64,000 nucleotides of DNA from Lentzea aerocolonigenes. GTDB lineage: Bacteria > Actinomycetota > Actinomycetes > Mycobacteriales > Pseudonocardiaceae. Each line of letters begins with the position of its first letter. The stretch's first letter is position 1. Under the pieces are notes generated by a model. The model saw nothing but the letters and a program-made list of their open reading frames with translations. It was not told the DNA's origin and ran no database searches. This document shows, in pieces, positions 31,541-39,533 of this stretch. The stretch is from NCBI RefSeq assembly GCF_000974445.1, contig NZ_BBOJ01000013.1, positions 186,001-250,000 of the forward strand, written 5' to 3'. Made by a program: the position numbers and the translations under genes.

Positions 31541-32369
31541 GCACCGTGCCGTCGGCCTTGCGCGCGTAGACCGTGCCGTCGGGCAGCGCGGACACGGTGT
31601 CGATGAAGGTACCTGCGCCCAACGGCTCCCAGCCCGCACCGAGGCGGTGCACGCGGCCGCCGATCAGGCTGTACACGCCGACCGTCCCATCAGGACGAAC
31701 CACGGCCTCGGGATCCCCGCCGACCCCCGAAGCCACCGACCGCCACACCCCACCGGCAAGCACCCGCACCTCGCCCCGAGCCGTCCGCGCGAACACCAAC
31801 CGCCCGGCCACCGAAGGCCGCCCGACGAAGTCACCGGAGCGGCTCAACACGACATCACCGGCACGAACATCGCCGTCGGACACCACGTGCACAACGCCCT
31901 CGGCGACCTCCGGCCCTCCCTGCCACGCCTGGCGCAGCATGAACGACGCCCGGTCCACCGCCTGGTCGTAGCGCTCCGGGCAGCACGACCGCTGCACCGC
32001 GTCGGCGAGCAGCCCCGCGCTCAACTCCGGCCGGTCCACCTTCACCGCGTACTCGAAGAACCGCCGGGCCGCGTGAAACACATCCATGATCTCCGCGGGC
32101 GTGCCCCAGCCCATCGACGGCCGCTGCTGGAACACCCCGAGCGAATCGCGGTCGCCGCACGCGAGGTTGTTCATGTGCGACTCGACCCAGCCGGCCTCGA
32201 AGCCGGCGAGCATCACCTTGTCGCTGACCCGCAGCGAAAGACCGACGGCGTGCACGGCCCGGATCACGTCCGGGTCGTGCACGCCGGGAACTCGGCAGGA
32301 GACCTTCGAAGGCAGGGCCTCGGCCGTACCCGCGGTCAGAAGCAGCAGCACCAGCGCGAGCCTGAGCAC
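31527..32369 (-). CDS. Secreted lysozyme-like protein with beta-propeller-like tail
   Basis: A 280-residue exported protein; GTG 32369 starts a signal peptide (VLRLALVLLLLTAGTAEA). The N-terminal domain has MLAGFEAGWVESHMNNLACGDRDSLGVFQQRPSMGWGTP, a motif common in actinomycete peptidoglycan-active proteins with a lysozyme-like fold; the catalytic role of the Glu in WVES is likely but not proven. The C-terminal 120 residues have repeated short beta strands (FVGRPSVAGRLVFARTARG). The stop overlaps the GNAT gene. It lies 38 bases after the GH9 gene and may share its transcript. Confidence 0.72.
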   Translation of the reverse strand: MLRLALVLLLLTAGTAEALPSKVSCRVPGVHDPDVIRAVHAVGLSLRVSDKVMLAGFEAGWVESHMNNLACGDRDSLGVFQQRPSMGWGTPAEIMDVFHAARRFFEYAVKVDRPELSAGLLADAVQRSCCPERYDQAVDRASFMLRQAWQGGPEVAEGVVHVVSDGDVRAGDVVLSRSGDFVGRPSVAGRLVFARTARGEVRVLAGGVWRSVASGVGGDPEAVVRPDGTVGVYSLIGGRVHRLGAGWEPLGAGTFIDTVSALPDGTVYARKADGTVLKAG

Positions 32370-32407
32370 AAGTCCGAATTGGACACCCGGGCCCGCGCCG
32401 GCGCCAC

Positions 32408-34261
32408 TCAGCTCGAAGCGATCAGCGAGAAGCCCAGCACGCCCGTCGCCGTGAAGTCGATGGCCGGCTCGGAGCTCGGCCACGACCTCAGGTCGTCGGC
32501 GAACACGGACTTCGCGGAGTCGAACTCCTTCGTGTACGGCTTGGTGCAGTCCACGGAACCCGGCGGCATCTCACCGAGGTCGGTGAACAGGGAGGCGTCG
32601 TTCGGGCCGTTGATCACGGCGCCGACCAGCACCTTCGAGCCGCCGGAAGAAGAACCGGACAGGTTCGCCGCCTGGTGGTGCGGGCACTCGGGGAACTTCG
32701 CGCCGACACCGACGATCAGCGACGTGCCCCAGGCGTTGGTGCCGAGGGCGAAACCGCGCTGCTGCGTGCCGAACGTCTGGTACTCCCGGGAGCCGGTCAG
32801 CCTCTGGTACAGCGCGGCGGTCGTGATGAAGCCGAACGTGCGCGAGCCGACGTCCCAGGTCTCGACGTTGGCAGCCGTGCGGAACGGCGAGGACTGAGCC
32901 GCGGAAGCACCCTGCTGCAGCTGGCGCTTGATGTCGCCGACGACCTGAGCCTCGGTCACCTCGGCGCCGGGAACGCCCCTCTTCAGCAACGGGGCGAGGT
33001 CGGCGTGGCCGAGCGCGGAGATGTTGTAGACGTTCAACGTGTCGGGATCGGCGGTGGCGAAGAACTCCTTGGCCCAGTGGGCGGCGGCACGCGCGAACTC
33101 GCCGTAACGCCTGTCGTTCAACGCCTTCGCGGCCAGCGCCAGCTGGGTCGCGCCGAACTCCATGTCGTCGGCCCACGACGATTCGGGGTAGTACGCGTGC
33201 GGGAACGCCGTCACGAGCTCGCCGACGTCCGAAGTCTTGGCCAGCGCGAAGAGAGACGCCGCCTTCTCCAAGTACTGACAAGCCAGGCGCGGGTTGCGGC
33301 GCGACTCGATCTGCGCGGCCAGGGCGAACGACCCGGCCACGCGCCCGACCAGGTTCGGGCTGATCTTCTCGCCCGGCTTGTTCGCCCGGAACACCGGCCG
33401 GTACTTGATGTAGTACTGGCTGTCGCCCGGCTTCACGTCGAGCTTGTCGTCGGCCTCCGGCAGGCGCCACACGTCGTGGTCGCCGACGAAGCCGAACTCC
33501 TCGGAGCCGGTGCCGATGCCGACCTGGGCGTAGAGCACGCCGGTCTTCTCGTCCCACGCCTTGTCGAGCCACTTGAGGCCGAACTTGGCCTCCTCGTACA
33601 GCGCGTCGTTGTGCTTGTTGCGCAACGCCAGCAGCATCGACGCGGTCGAGTACGACGACGCGTGGGTGAACTTCACGAAGTCACCCGCGTCGAACCAGCC
33701 GCCCTCGACGTCGACCTTCACACCCGTGGGTTGCAGAGGCGCCGCGATCTCGTCGCCGCCCTCGCCCTTGAACACCGGCTCCTCGTAGACCATCGCGTCG
33801 CGGTCGGTGAGGTGCGCGGGCTTGCGGTTCAACCGGCCGGGGATGACGGACGCGCCGTCGCGCTGGGCCTGGAAGAACTCGACCGTGCTGTTCGCGACCG
33901 GCTGGAACAACCGGGCCGGCGAGTCGATCCTGAACGGCGTCGAGGTGGCCGAACCGACCTTGATCCGGTACGTCCCCGCCGTCTTCACCGCGGAGAAGTC
34001 GATGGGGTGCACCGCGGGGAACCTGTCGCTCCACGAGCCCGTCGAGGCGCCCGTCCTGCCGGTCAGCACGGTCCTGCCCGAGCTGTCGACCACGGTGAAC
34101 CTGGTGTTCGCGGCACCACCGAGCACGTAGGCGTGTTTCGCCTCGGCGGTGCCGAAACCGATCTGGTCCAGCCTGATGTGCGCGGCGGGGGCCGCCTGAG
34201 CAGGCGCCACGACCACACCTGTGAGAACTGCGGCGACCAGGGCCGCACGTCTGATGCGCAT
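32408..34261 (-). CDS. Secreted GH9 endoglucanase (cellulase)
   Basis: A 617-residue exported glycoside hydrolase of family 9, acting on beta-1,4-glucan. Signal peptide (MRIRRAALVAAVLTGVVVAPAQA), then an Ig-like CelD_N domain (IRLDQIGFGTAEAKHAYVLGG to about residue 115), then the (alpha/alpha)6 barrel with the base Asp pair in GGWFDAGDFVKF, the His in FPECPHHQAANLSG, and the acid Glu in WPSSEPAIDFTA near the C-terminus. No CBM is attached. A palindrome 40 bases upstream of ATG 34261 is a candidate control site. Confidence 0.95.
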   Translation of the reverse strand: MRIRRAALVAAVLTGVVVAPAQAAPAAHIRLDQIGFGTAEAKHAYVLGGAANTRFTVVDSSGRTVLTGRTGASTGSWSDRFPAVHPIDFSAVKTAGTYRIKVGSATSTPFRIDSPARLFQPVANSTVEFFQAQRDGASVIPGRLNRKPAHLTDRDAMVYEEPVFKGEGGDEIAAPLQPTGVKVDVEGGWFDAGDFVKFTHASSYSTASMLLALRNKHNDALYEEAKFGLKWLDKAWDEKTGVLYAQVGIGTGSEEFGFVGDHDVWRLPEADDKLDVKPGDSQYYIKYRPVFRANKPGEKISPNLVGRVAGSFALAAQIESRRNPRLACQYLEKAASLFALAKTSDVGELVTAFPHAYYPESSWADDMEFGATQLALAAKALNDRRYGEFARAAAHWAKEFFATADPDTLNVYNISALGHADLAPLLKRGVPGAEVTEAQVVGDIKRQLQQGASAAQSSPFRTAANVETWDVGSRTFGFITTAALYQRLTGSREYQTFGTQQRGFALGTNAWGTSLIVGVGAKFPECPHHQAANLSGSSSGGSKVLVGAVINGPNDASLFTDLGEMPPGSVDCTKPYTKEFDSAKSVFADDLRSWPSSEPAIDFTATGVLGFSLIASS

Positions 34262-34301
34262 GTTCGGAACTCCCGGTCCAGGCCGCGGCGGTGGCCTTCG
34301 G

Positions 34302-34318
34302 TTAAGAAAGTTTCCTAA
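34302..34318. promoter_or_regulatory. AT-rich palindrome upstream of the GH9 gene
   Basis: TTAAGAAAGTTTCCTAA is an imperfect 17-bp palindrome (ideal half-site TTAGGAAA) in otherwise GC-rich DNA. It lies 40 bases before the cellulase start and about 35 bases beyond the MetE-like stop. It does not match the CebR site (TGGGAGCGCTCCCA). Confidence 0.55.
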
Positions 34319-34352
34319 TAGTTCGCAGCAGACTAGCCGCCCAAACCGGACA

Positions 34353-35354
34353 TCACCAGCCCTCTGGCGGCTCCGAGAAGGCCGAGGAGAGATCACGGGT
34401 CAACGAGAGCGAACGCTTGACCCAACTGGCCGTCGCACCCGCTAGACCGCACGTCGGAGTGGGCAACGCCTTCTCCGCGAGGATCGAGCGGGGGAAGCCC
34501 AGACGGTCGACCAGCGTGAACGCCCTCTGCCCGACCTCCTTCAACGTCACGGGCGTGCCGGGGTCGGTGCTGGGCACCAGGCCCAGCGCCAGCGTCGTGC
34601 CCGCCTCCCAGGTCTCGCCGATCTCGTCGAGCGCCTCTGCCCCCTTGACCAACGTCACGTCGAACGCGATCGCGGCCGCACCGGCCTCCCGTAGCAGCGT
34701 CAACGGCGGCTGCGGCGCGCAGCAGTGGACGAGGACCTCGTGGTCCTTCAGCGCCTCGATCACGGTGGCGAGCACCGCGCGGGCGTCCGGTTCCGGCACG
34801 GCGGGCACGGTGCCGAGCTTCGACGGCGTCGGCAGCAGGCCCTGCAGCACGGCGGGCAGGCCCGGCTCGTCGAGCTGCACCACGACCTTCGCCCTGGTGC
34901 GCTTGGCGATCTCGGCCGCGTGCTGCCGCAGCCCCTCGGCGAGCGACTCGGAGAACTCCTTCACCGCGCCGTGGTCGGTGAGCACGCGATGACCGCGCAT
35001 CAGCTCGATGTTCGACATCAACGTCCACGGCCCGGCCGCCTGCACCTTGACCGTCTCCGGCTGCGCGCCCGCCCGTTCCAGGGCCTCGTCGAACGCGTCC
35101 AGGTCGCCGCGCAACAGGTCGACGGCACGCCGGTGGTCACGGCCGGGACGCGCGGTGACGCGGTAGCCCGACGTGATGACCTCGATCGCGAGGTCGACGA
35201 GCAGGCCGGCGGTGCGGCCGATCATGTCCGCGCCGACGCCCCGCGCGGGCAGCTCGGGCACGTGCGGCAGCTCCGGCAGCTCACCGACGACGACTCGCGC
35301 CGCCTCGTCGATGTCGGTTCCGGGCAGCGATCCGATTCCAGTGGCTCCACGCAC
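34353..35354 (-). CDS. MetE C-terminal-like protein (Rv3015c family)
   Basis: A 333-residue (beta/alpha)8 protein resembling the catalytic half of cobalamin-independent methionine synthase: ATGIGSLPGTD, VKVQAAGPWTLMSNIELMRGH, VVVQLDEPGLPAVLQG, EVLVHCCAPQPP (His-Cys zinc-like ligands) and LPTPTCGLAGA. It lacks the N-terminal half, so classical methionine synthesis is doubtful. GTG 35354 is preferred; ATG 35402 would add 16 residues reaching into the DasR-type operator region. The position near ligA matches Rv3015c. Confidence 0.85.
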   Translation of the reverse strand: MRGATGIGSLPGTDIDEAARVVVGELPELPHVPELPARGVGADMIGRTAGLLVDLAIEVITSGYRVTARPGRDHRRAVDLLRGDLDAFDEALERAGAQPETVKVQAAGPWTLMSNIELMRGHRVLTDHGAVKEFSESLAEGLRQHAAEIAKRTRAKVVVQLDEPGLPAVLQGLLPTPSKLGTVPAVPEPDARAVLATVIEALKDHEVLVHCCAPQPPLTLLREAGAAAIAFDVTLVKGAEALDEIGETWEAGTTLALGLVPSTDPGTPVTLKEVGQRAFTLVDRLGFPRSILAEKALPTPTCGLAGATASWVKRSLSLTRDLSSAFSEPPEGW

Positions 35355-35389
35355 CCGCCGAATTGTTCCACTGTCCGGCAGACAGAAGA

Positions 35390-35430
35390 GGTCTAGACCC
35401 ATTGACGCTATGGTCTAGGCCACTTACCGT
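35390..35430 (+). promoter_or_regulatory. Chitinase promoter with two DasR-type (dre) operators
   Basis: GGTCTAGACC (35390-35399) and TGGTCTAGGCCA (35411-35422) match the dre consensus around TGGTCTAGACCA. Their centres are 22 bp apart. TTGACG (35402-35407) and TACCGT (35425-35430), with a 17-base spacer, form a promoter in which the second site lies between -35 and -10. In Streptomyces, DasR (GntR family) binding such sites represses chitinases until glucosamine-6-phosphate accumulates. Confidence 0.85.
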
Positions 35431-35469
35431 GATTGAGCAGGTGCTGAGCGTGCGAGCACCTCCCTGCAC

Positions 35470-35509
35470 GTGGCGCAGGACCGCGACGCGCCCCGCGGTC
35501 CTGCGCCAC
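35470..35509 (+). promoter_or_regulatory. Perfect 16-bp hairpin in the chitinase 5' leader
   Basis: GTGGCGCAGGACCGCG (35470-35485) and its exact complement (35494-35509) flank an 8-base loop. It lies about 33 bases downstream of the expected transcription start and 31 bases before the ATG. It could stabilise the message or hinder elongation; there is no T run. A smaller repeat AGGTGCT/AGCACCT is at 35439-35461. Confidence 0.6.
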
Positions 35510-35540
35510 TGTGTTCCTCCCCTGCCGGAAGGACCACCCG

Positions 35541-36854
35541 ATGGCCCGCTTCGCCCTCTTCGCCGCCGGGGCCGCCACCGCACTGGTGGCCGGACTCGTC
35601 GCCATCGCTCCCGCTTCCGCCGCCGGCGAGTCCGCGGCGTTCAGTCAGGACTCCACCTGGGGCTCCGGCTACCAGGGCAAGTACACGATCACCGCCGGCA
35701 CGACCGCGCTGGCCGGCTGGAAGCTCGAGTTCGACCTCGCCGGAGCCTCCGTGGGCTCCTACTGGGACGCCACGCTGACCAGCAGCGGCAACCACCACAC
35801 GTTCACCAACCGCGAGTACAACGGCAACGTCTCCGCGGGCGCGTCGACAAGCTTCGGCTTCCTGGTGAGCGGCTCGGCGGTGCCGTCGAACTGCAAGCTC
35901 AACGGCGTCCCATGTGGTGGTGGCACCCCAACGACGACGACTCCGCCTTCCACCACCACAACGTCCGATGTACCGCCAACGCCCGGTAGCGCGCGCGTCG
36001 CGCCGTACATCGACATCACGATGCCCACGCCGTCACTCGTCGACGTGGCCAACGCGACCGGCCAGAAGGTCTTCACCCTGGCGTTCGCACTCGGTTCTTC
36101 TTCGGGCTGTGCACCGGCGTGGGGCGGCACCGTGCCGTTGAACGACAGCCGGATCGTGAACGACGTCAACGCGTTGAAGGCACGCGGCGGCAGCGTGATC
36201 GTCGCGACCGGCGGCGCCATGGGCCCGTATCTCGAGCACGTCTGCTCAAGCGCCGACGCCCTGTACAACGCCTACGTCGCCGTGCTGGACGCGGTGGGTT
36301 CGAACAGCATCGACGTGGACGTGGAAGCGACGATCCCGCAGGCGATCGTGAACACGGCGCTGAAGCGGCTGCAGGACACCCGCGGCACGACGGTCAGCTA
36401 CACGATGCGCATCCAGGGCCAGGACTACGGCATGGACCCGTACTCGGTCGACGTCCTGAAGGACGCGGCGGCCAAGGGCGTCACCGTGCTGGTGAACCCC
36501 ATGCTGATGAACTTCGGTTACACGGGTAACTGGGGCGACGCGATGGTCGCCGCGGCCAACGCCACCCTCGGGCAGATGCGCACCATCTGGCCGTCGAAGT
36601 CCGACGCGCAGTTGAAGGCGTTGCTCGGATTGACGCCGATGATCGGACGCAACGACACCGGAATGACGACAACACAGACCGATGCGCGCAAGGTCCTCGA
36701 CTACGCGAAGGCCAACCACGTCGGCCGCGTGGCGTTCTGGTCGGCGGGCCGTGACAACGGTTCGTGCGCCGGTGGCGGAGTTTCCCCCACGTGCAGCGGA
36801 ATCTCCCAGAGCACTTGGGAGTTCACGAACCTGTTCAAGGTCTACACGGGCTGA
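35541..36854 (+). CDS. Secreted CBM2-GH18 chitinase
   Basis: A 437-residue exported enzyme: signal peptide (MARFALFAAGAATALVAGLV, cleaved near ASAAGE), a CBM2 domain (residues about 30-125: AAFSQDSTWGSGYQGKYTIT, LAGWKLEFDLAG, FTNREYNGNVSAGAS), a Thr/Pro linker, then GH18. The catalytic DxDxE motif is SIDVDVEATIP (about residue 255). The substrate is probably crystalline chitin. GGAAGG precedes ATG 35541 by about 8 bases. Transcription is probably DasR-controlled. Confidence 0.94.
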   Translation: MARFALFAAGAATALVAGLVAIAPASAAGESAAFSQDSTWGSGYQGKYTITAGTTALAGWKLEFDLAGASVGSYWDATLTSSGNHHTFTNREYNGNVSAGASTSFGFLVSGSAVPSNCKLNGVPCGGGTPTTTTPPSTTTTSDVPPTPGSARVAPYIDITMPTPSLVDVANATGQKVFTLAFALGSSSGCAPAWGGTVPLNDSRIVNDVNALKARGGSVIVATGGAMGPYLEHVCSSADALYNAYVAVLDAVGSNSIDVDVEATIPQAIVNTALKRLQDTRGTTVSYTMRIQGQDYGMDPYSVDVLKDAAAKGVTVLVNPMLMNFGYTGNWGDAMVAAANATLGQMRTIWPSKSDAQLKALLGLTPMIGRNDTGMTTTQTDARKVLDYAKANHVGRVAFWSAGRDNGSCAGGGVSPTCSGISQSTWEFTNLFKVYTG

Positions 36855-36868
36855 TTCACCCTGCGGAG

Positions 36869-36910
36869 CGAAGGCCGGTGCGGGATCTTCCGTCCCCGCA
36901 CCGGCCTTCG
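36869..36910. terminator. 16-bp hairpin between the chitinase and Cys-rich peptide genes
   Basis: CGAAGGCCGGTGCGGG (36869-36884) and its complement (36895-36910) with a 9-base loop. It is placed between two converging genes and can end both. Confidence 0.85.
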
Positions 36911-36928
36911 TTCGTTCGTCCGGAACCG

Positions 36929-36994
36929 CTAGCAGGAGCCGCAGCACCCGCAGCTCGGACCCGTGCACGAGCTGCAGCAAGAACAACCACCCAT
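36929..36994 (-). CDS. 21-residue peptide with eight cysteines
   Basis: The frame begins MGGCSCCSSCTG and ends PSCGCCGSC. Eight of 21 residues are Cys (positions 4, 6, 7, 10, 15, 17, 18, 21) and five are Gly. A near-perfect Shine-Dalgarno GGAGGT (37002-37007) lies 7 bases before the ATG and a strong hairpin follows the stop, so the reading frame looks like a complete transcription unit. No gene follows on the same strand, which argues against the Cys-responsive attenuator role known for polycysteine uORFs in mycobacteria. It may bind metal (metallothionein-like) or be a peptide precursor. Confidence 0.65.
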   Translation of the reverse strand: MGGCSCCSSCTGPSCGCCGSC

Positions 36995-37056
36995 GACGAC
37001 CACCTCCGACGTTGAGCGATCAAGGCATCCGGACAGTAAGGGGCGCTCAACTCGGC

Positions 37057-37084
37057 GTGACACCACCGCCAGAGTGATTACGCT
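37057..37084 (+). promoter_or_regulatory. Promoter of the PaaI thioesterase gene (leaderless)
   Basis: GTGACA (37057-37062) and TACGCT (37079-37084), 16 bases apart. The ATG at 37092 follows the -10 box by 7 bases, so transcription should start at the ATG. Confidence 0.65.
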
Positions 37085-37091
37085 GCCACGA

Positions 37092-37484
37092 ATGAATGGT
37101 CCTGCCGAGATGCTCGCCGCCGACAAGGCGTCCAACGCCCTGGGCATCGAGCCCGTCGAGCTGCGCGACGGCTACGCGTTGCTGCGGATGACGGTCTCCG
37201 AGCTGATGATCAACGGTCACGGCATCGCGCACGGCGGTTACGTCTTCCTGCTGGCGGACACGGCGTTCGCCTGCGCCTGCAACAGGGCCGGGTCCGTCAC
37301 CGTCGCCGCCACGGCGGAGATCGACTTCATCCGGCCCGTGCACGAGGGCGACGAGCTGGTGGCGGAGGCGGTGGAACGGACCCGGTTCGGCCGCAGCGGG
37401 ATCTACGACATCACGGTCAGGCGAGGGCCCGAGACCGTTGCGGAGTTCCGCGGTCGCTCGCGGACGCTGCGCGAAGACCGATGA
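37092..37484 (+). CDS. PaaI-type hotdog thioesterase
   Basis: A 130-residue hotdog-fold acyl-CoA thioesterase: GIEPVELRDGYALLRMTVSELMINGHGIAHGGYVFLLADTAFACACN contains the conserved NxHGxxHGG-type active loop, and VAATAEIDFIRPVHEGDELVAEA is the family core. PaaI releases phenylacetyl-type acids from stalled CoA esters. No paa genes are nearby, so the substrate range is open. The 3' end overlaps the convergent membrane gene by 68 bp. Confidence 0.9.
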   Translation: MNGPAEMLAADKASNALGIEPVELRDGYALLRMTVSELMINGHGIAHGGYVFLLADTAFACACNRAGSVTVAATAEIDFIRPVHEGDELVAEAVERTRFGRSGIYDITVRRGPETVAEFRGRSRTLREDR

Positions 37485-37812
37485 ACTGCAGCACCGCGAA
37501 GCCGATCACTGCGAGCCCCTGAGCGAGGACCAGCGCGACGCCGACGCCGGTGAGCGGGAACCACTTCAGCGCGGCCGTGAGAATGCTGTCGAGACCCCAG
37601 ACCAGATTGCCGATGATGATCAGCAGCACCATTCGGCGGTCCGGGGTGGCGCGGGTGCCCAAACCGAACACGAACATCCCGTAAACCACGCAGAAAGAGC
37701 CGAGGCCGATCTGCCAGCCGACCGGCATGCCCACTTCCGGACGAACCAGCAGGGTCAGCAGACCCAGCGCGAACGAAGCGACACCGTCGAGTTTCAAGGC
37801 GAATTTCAACAT
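37417..37812 (-). CDS. Four-helix membrane protein
   Basis: A 131-residue protein with four hydrophobic segments (VASFALGLLTLLV, GWQIGLGSFCVVYGMFVFGL, RRMVLLIIIGNLVWGLDSIL, GVALVLAQGLAVIGFAVLQFIGL) and a hydrophilic tail. ATG 37812. Its last 23 codons are antisense to the PaaI gene. Small integral proteins of this type are common in actinomycetes; function unknown. Confidence 0.7.
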   Translation of the reverse strand: MLKFALKLDGVASFALGLLTLLVRPEVGMPVGWQIGLGSFCVVYGMFVFGLGTRATPDRRMVLLIIIGNLVWGLDSILTAALKWFPLTGVGVALVLAQGLAVIGFAVLQFIGLRAASASDRGTPQRSRALA

Positions 37813-37850
37813 GGCCTGACCATCGCCCGCCGGACGCTGCCAGAACCACG

Positions 37851-38993
37851 TCAAGCGCTGCCAACTCCTGCCATCAGGTCCACCGCGACCAGGCGCGCGG
37901 CGGCGTTCTGCCAGTTGTGGAGGGTTCGCTCGGGCACCTGGGTCACGAACCACTGCAGAGCGCGCCGGTCCTCGGCGTCGAGGTCCTCGCGCTTGGTCCG
38001 GACCGAGTAGGGGCGAACTCCTTTGACGTAGTAGAAGTAGAGGGCGTTGTAATAACGCCATTCGTCGCTCGTGCCGAAATCGCCGTCCGCGGGCTTGAGC
38101 CGTTGAATGCTCGTGAGCAACATGCCTTTCAACTGCGCGGCCCGGTCGAGCGGCGGAGCATCGTCGGTGAGCGCGATCAACGGGCTCGCGACGAGCTTTC
38201 CGAGATCGCCGTAGTGGCTCAGCGCCTTGCGCGTCAGCCGAGCGAACTCGGCCTCGTCCTCGGTGACCAACGGCCGCCTCTTCGGCAACGACTCGGCCGC
38301 CTCCCGCAACTCGGCCCGTTCAGCGGCCACCCTGGGCACCGCGAGCCGGTCGACCACGGCCGCGAGCGGGTTCGCCAGCACCTGCACCGCGATCGCCGCC
38401 GCCACGGTCGTGAACACCAGCAGCACCGGGCCGCCGAAGAAGATCACCTGCGACCCGAACAGCACCGCCGTGAACCCGGAGATCACCAGCGACCGCATCA
38501 TGTCCGCGCGGATCGCCTCCCCCTCCTCCACGGCGTCGGTGACCGCGACCAGGATCCCGAAGGCCACCACGTCGAAACCGAGCGACGGCAACGTGATCGC
38601 GTCCGGCAGCAGCCCGAGCAGGAACGCGCCCGCCGACAGGCCGAACATCACTCCAACGAGTGAAAAGTAAGAGCGTTTCCTTATGGCTAGGACTGTCGAC
38701 ACGGCCAGAGGGAGCAACACGATCCACGGCACCCAGACCGATGCGACGAAGAACGGTACGACCGCGAAGGCCCACCACTTGATCAACTCCGGCCGGGAGA
38801 GCAACAGCACCGCACCCGTCCAGGCCAGCGCAGGTACACCGATGAGCACGGAATGCGGCACGACGACCGCCGCCGAATAGCCGATCATTCCGACGCCGGC
38901 CCACCACATCAGCGGCTTGCGCGGATCACGGGCGAGCAGGTACAGCCCCAGCCACCAGGCGAGGCCGGAGACCAGCAGCGATAGGCCAAACAC
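37851..38993 (-). CDS. Polytopic membrane protein with cytoplasmic C-terminal domain
   Basis: A 380-residue protein. The first 220 residues contain about 7-8 hydrophobic helices (MFGLSLLVSGLAWWLGLYLL onwards). The C-terminal 150 residues are soluble (LPKRRPLVTEDEAEFARLTRKALSHYGDLGKLVASPLIAL, WRYYNALYFYYVKGVRPYSV). No kinase H or N boxes are visible, although the membrane part resembles the sensors of some histidine kinases. Thirty-eight bases precede the next gene, probably one operon. Unrecognised. Confidence 0.75.
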   Translation of the reverse strand: MFGLSLLVSGLAWWLGLYLLARDPRKPLMWWAGVGMIGYSAAVVVPHSVLIGVPALAWTGAVLLLSRPELIKWWAFAVVPFFVASVWVPWIVLLPLAVSTVLAIRKRSYFSLVGVMFGLSAGAFLLGLLPDAITLPSLGFDVVAFGILVAVTDAVEEGEAIRADMMRSLVISGFTAVLFGSQVIFFGGPVLLVFTTVAAAIAVQVLANPLAAVVDRLAVPRVAAERAELREAAESLPKRRPLVTEDEAEFARLTRKALSHYGDLGKLVASPLIALTDDAPPLDRAAQLKGMLLTSIQRLKPADGDFGTSDEWRYYNALYFYYVKGVRPYSVRTKREDLDAEDRRALQWFVTQVPERTLHNWQNAAARLVAVDLMAGVGSA

Positions 38994-39029
38994 GGGTCAA
39001 AACTAGCCCTACCTGCGAAACTAATGTTC

Positions 39030-39533
39030 ATGCCGGTAGAGCTGACGCTCCACAAAGCGGCCGAGGAGTTGCGGCGAGGCGACCTCGCAAACGTGCTTCG
39101 CGCACGTCAGCGCGTCGCCGGACTCGTCGGCACCTACCCGCACCGGCTGGATCTGCGCGAACGCCTCGCCGAGGTCTACCGAGTCCTGGGCCAGCCGGCC
39201 CAAGCGGGCCGCTGGGCCTACCTCTCCGACGAACGCGACCCGGAAGAAACCCTGGCCTTCGAACGCGCCTACCGCCGAGCCGAGGCCAGACTGGTGGCCC
39301 TGAGCTGGCAGGGCCGGGTGGACGAGGCCCCCACCGAAACGGCGAGAACCCGCCTCGCCTCCCTCTACCTGGAAGCCCGGATCGAGCTCCAACGAGAACT
39401 GGACGCCACCCCGCACGAGGAGACGTCCTGGGGCGCCTGCCTGGTAGTCATGGTCGGCGGCACCTTCGTGGTCGTGTGCTTCCTCCTGGGCATCGTGACT
39501 CTCGTCCAGTTCTTGTGGAAGCTGTTCACATGA
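39030..39533 (+). CDS. DUF6584-like protein with C-terminal membrane helix
   Basis: A 167-residue protein. The N-terminal helical (TPR-like) part LHKAAEELRRGDLANVLRARQRVAGLVGTYPHRLDLRERLAEVY continues to LGQPAQAGRWAYLSDERDPEETLAFERAY, followed by a single C-terminal membrane segment (CLVVMVGGTFVVVCFLLGIV). ATG 39030 is chosen over ATG 39024. The following dehydratase-like gene overlaps by ATGA. Confidence 0.75.
   Translation: MPVELTLHKAAEELRRGDLANVLRARQRVAGLVGTYPHRLDLRERLAEVYRVLGQPAQAGRWAYLSDERDPEETLAFERAYRRAEARLVALSWQGRVDEAPTETARTRLASLYLEARIELQRELDATPHEETSWGACLVVMVGGTFVVVCFLLGIVTLVQFLWKLFT

Noticed and set aside
36929..37147. A 72-codon frame containing the Cys-rich peptide as its C-terminus
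   Set aside because: The upstream part has no ribosome site and runs antisense through the thioesterase start. The strong GGAGGT before the internal ATG supports the 21-residue form.
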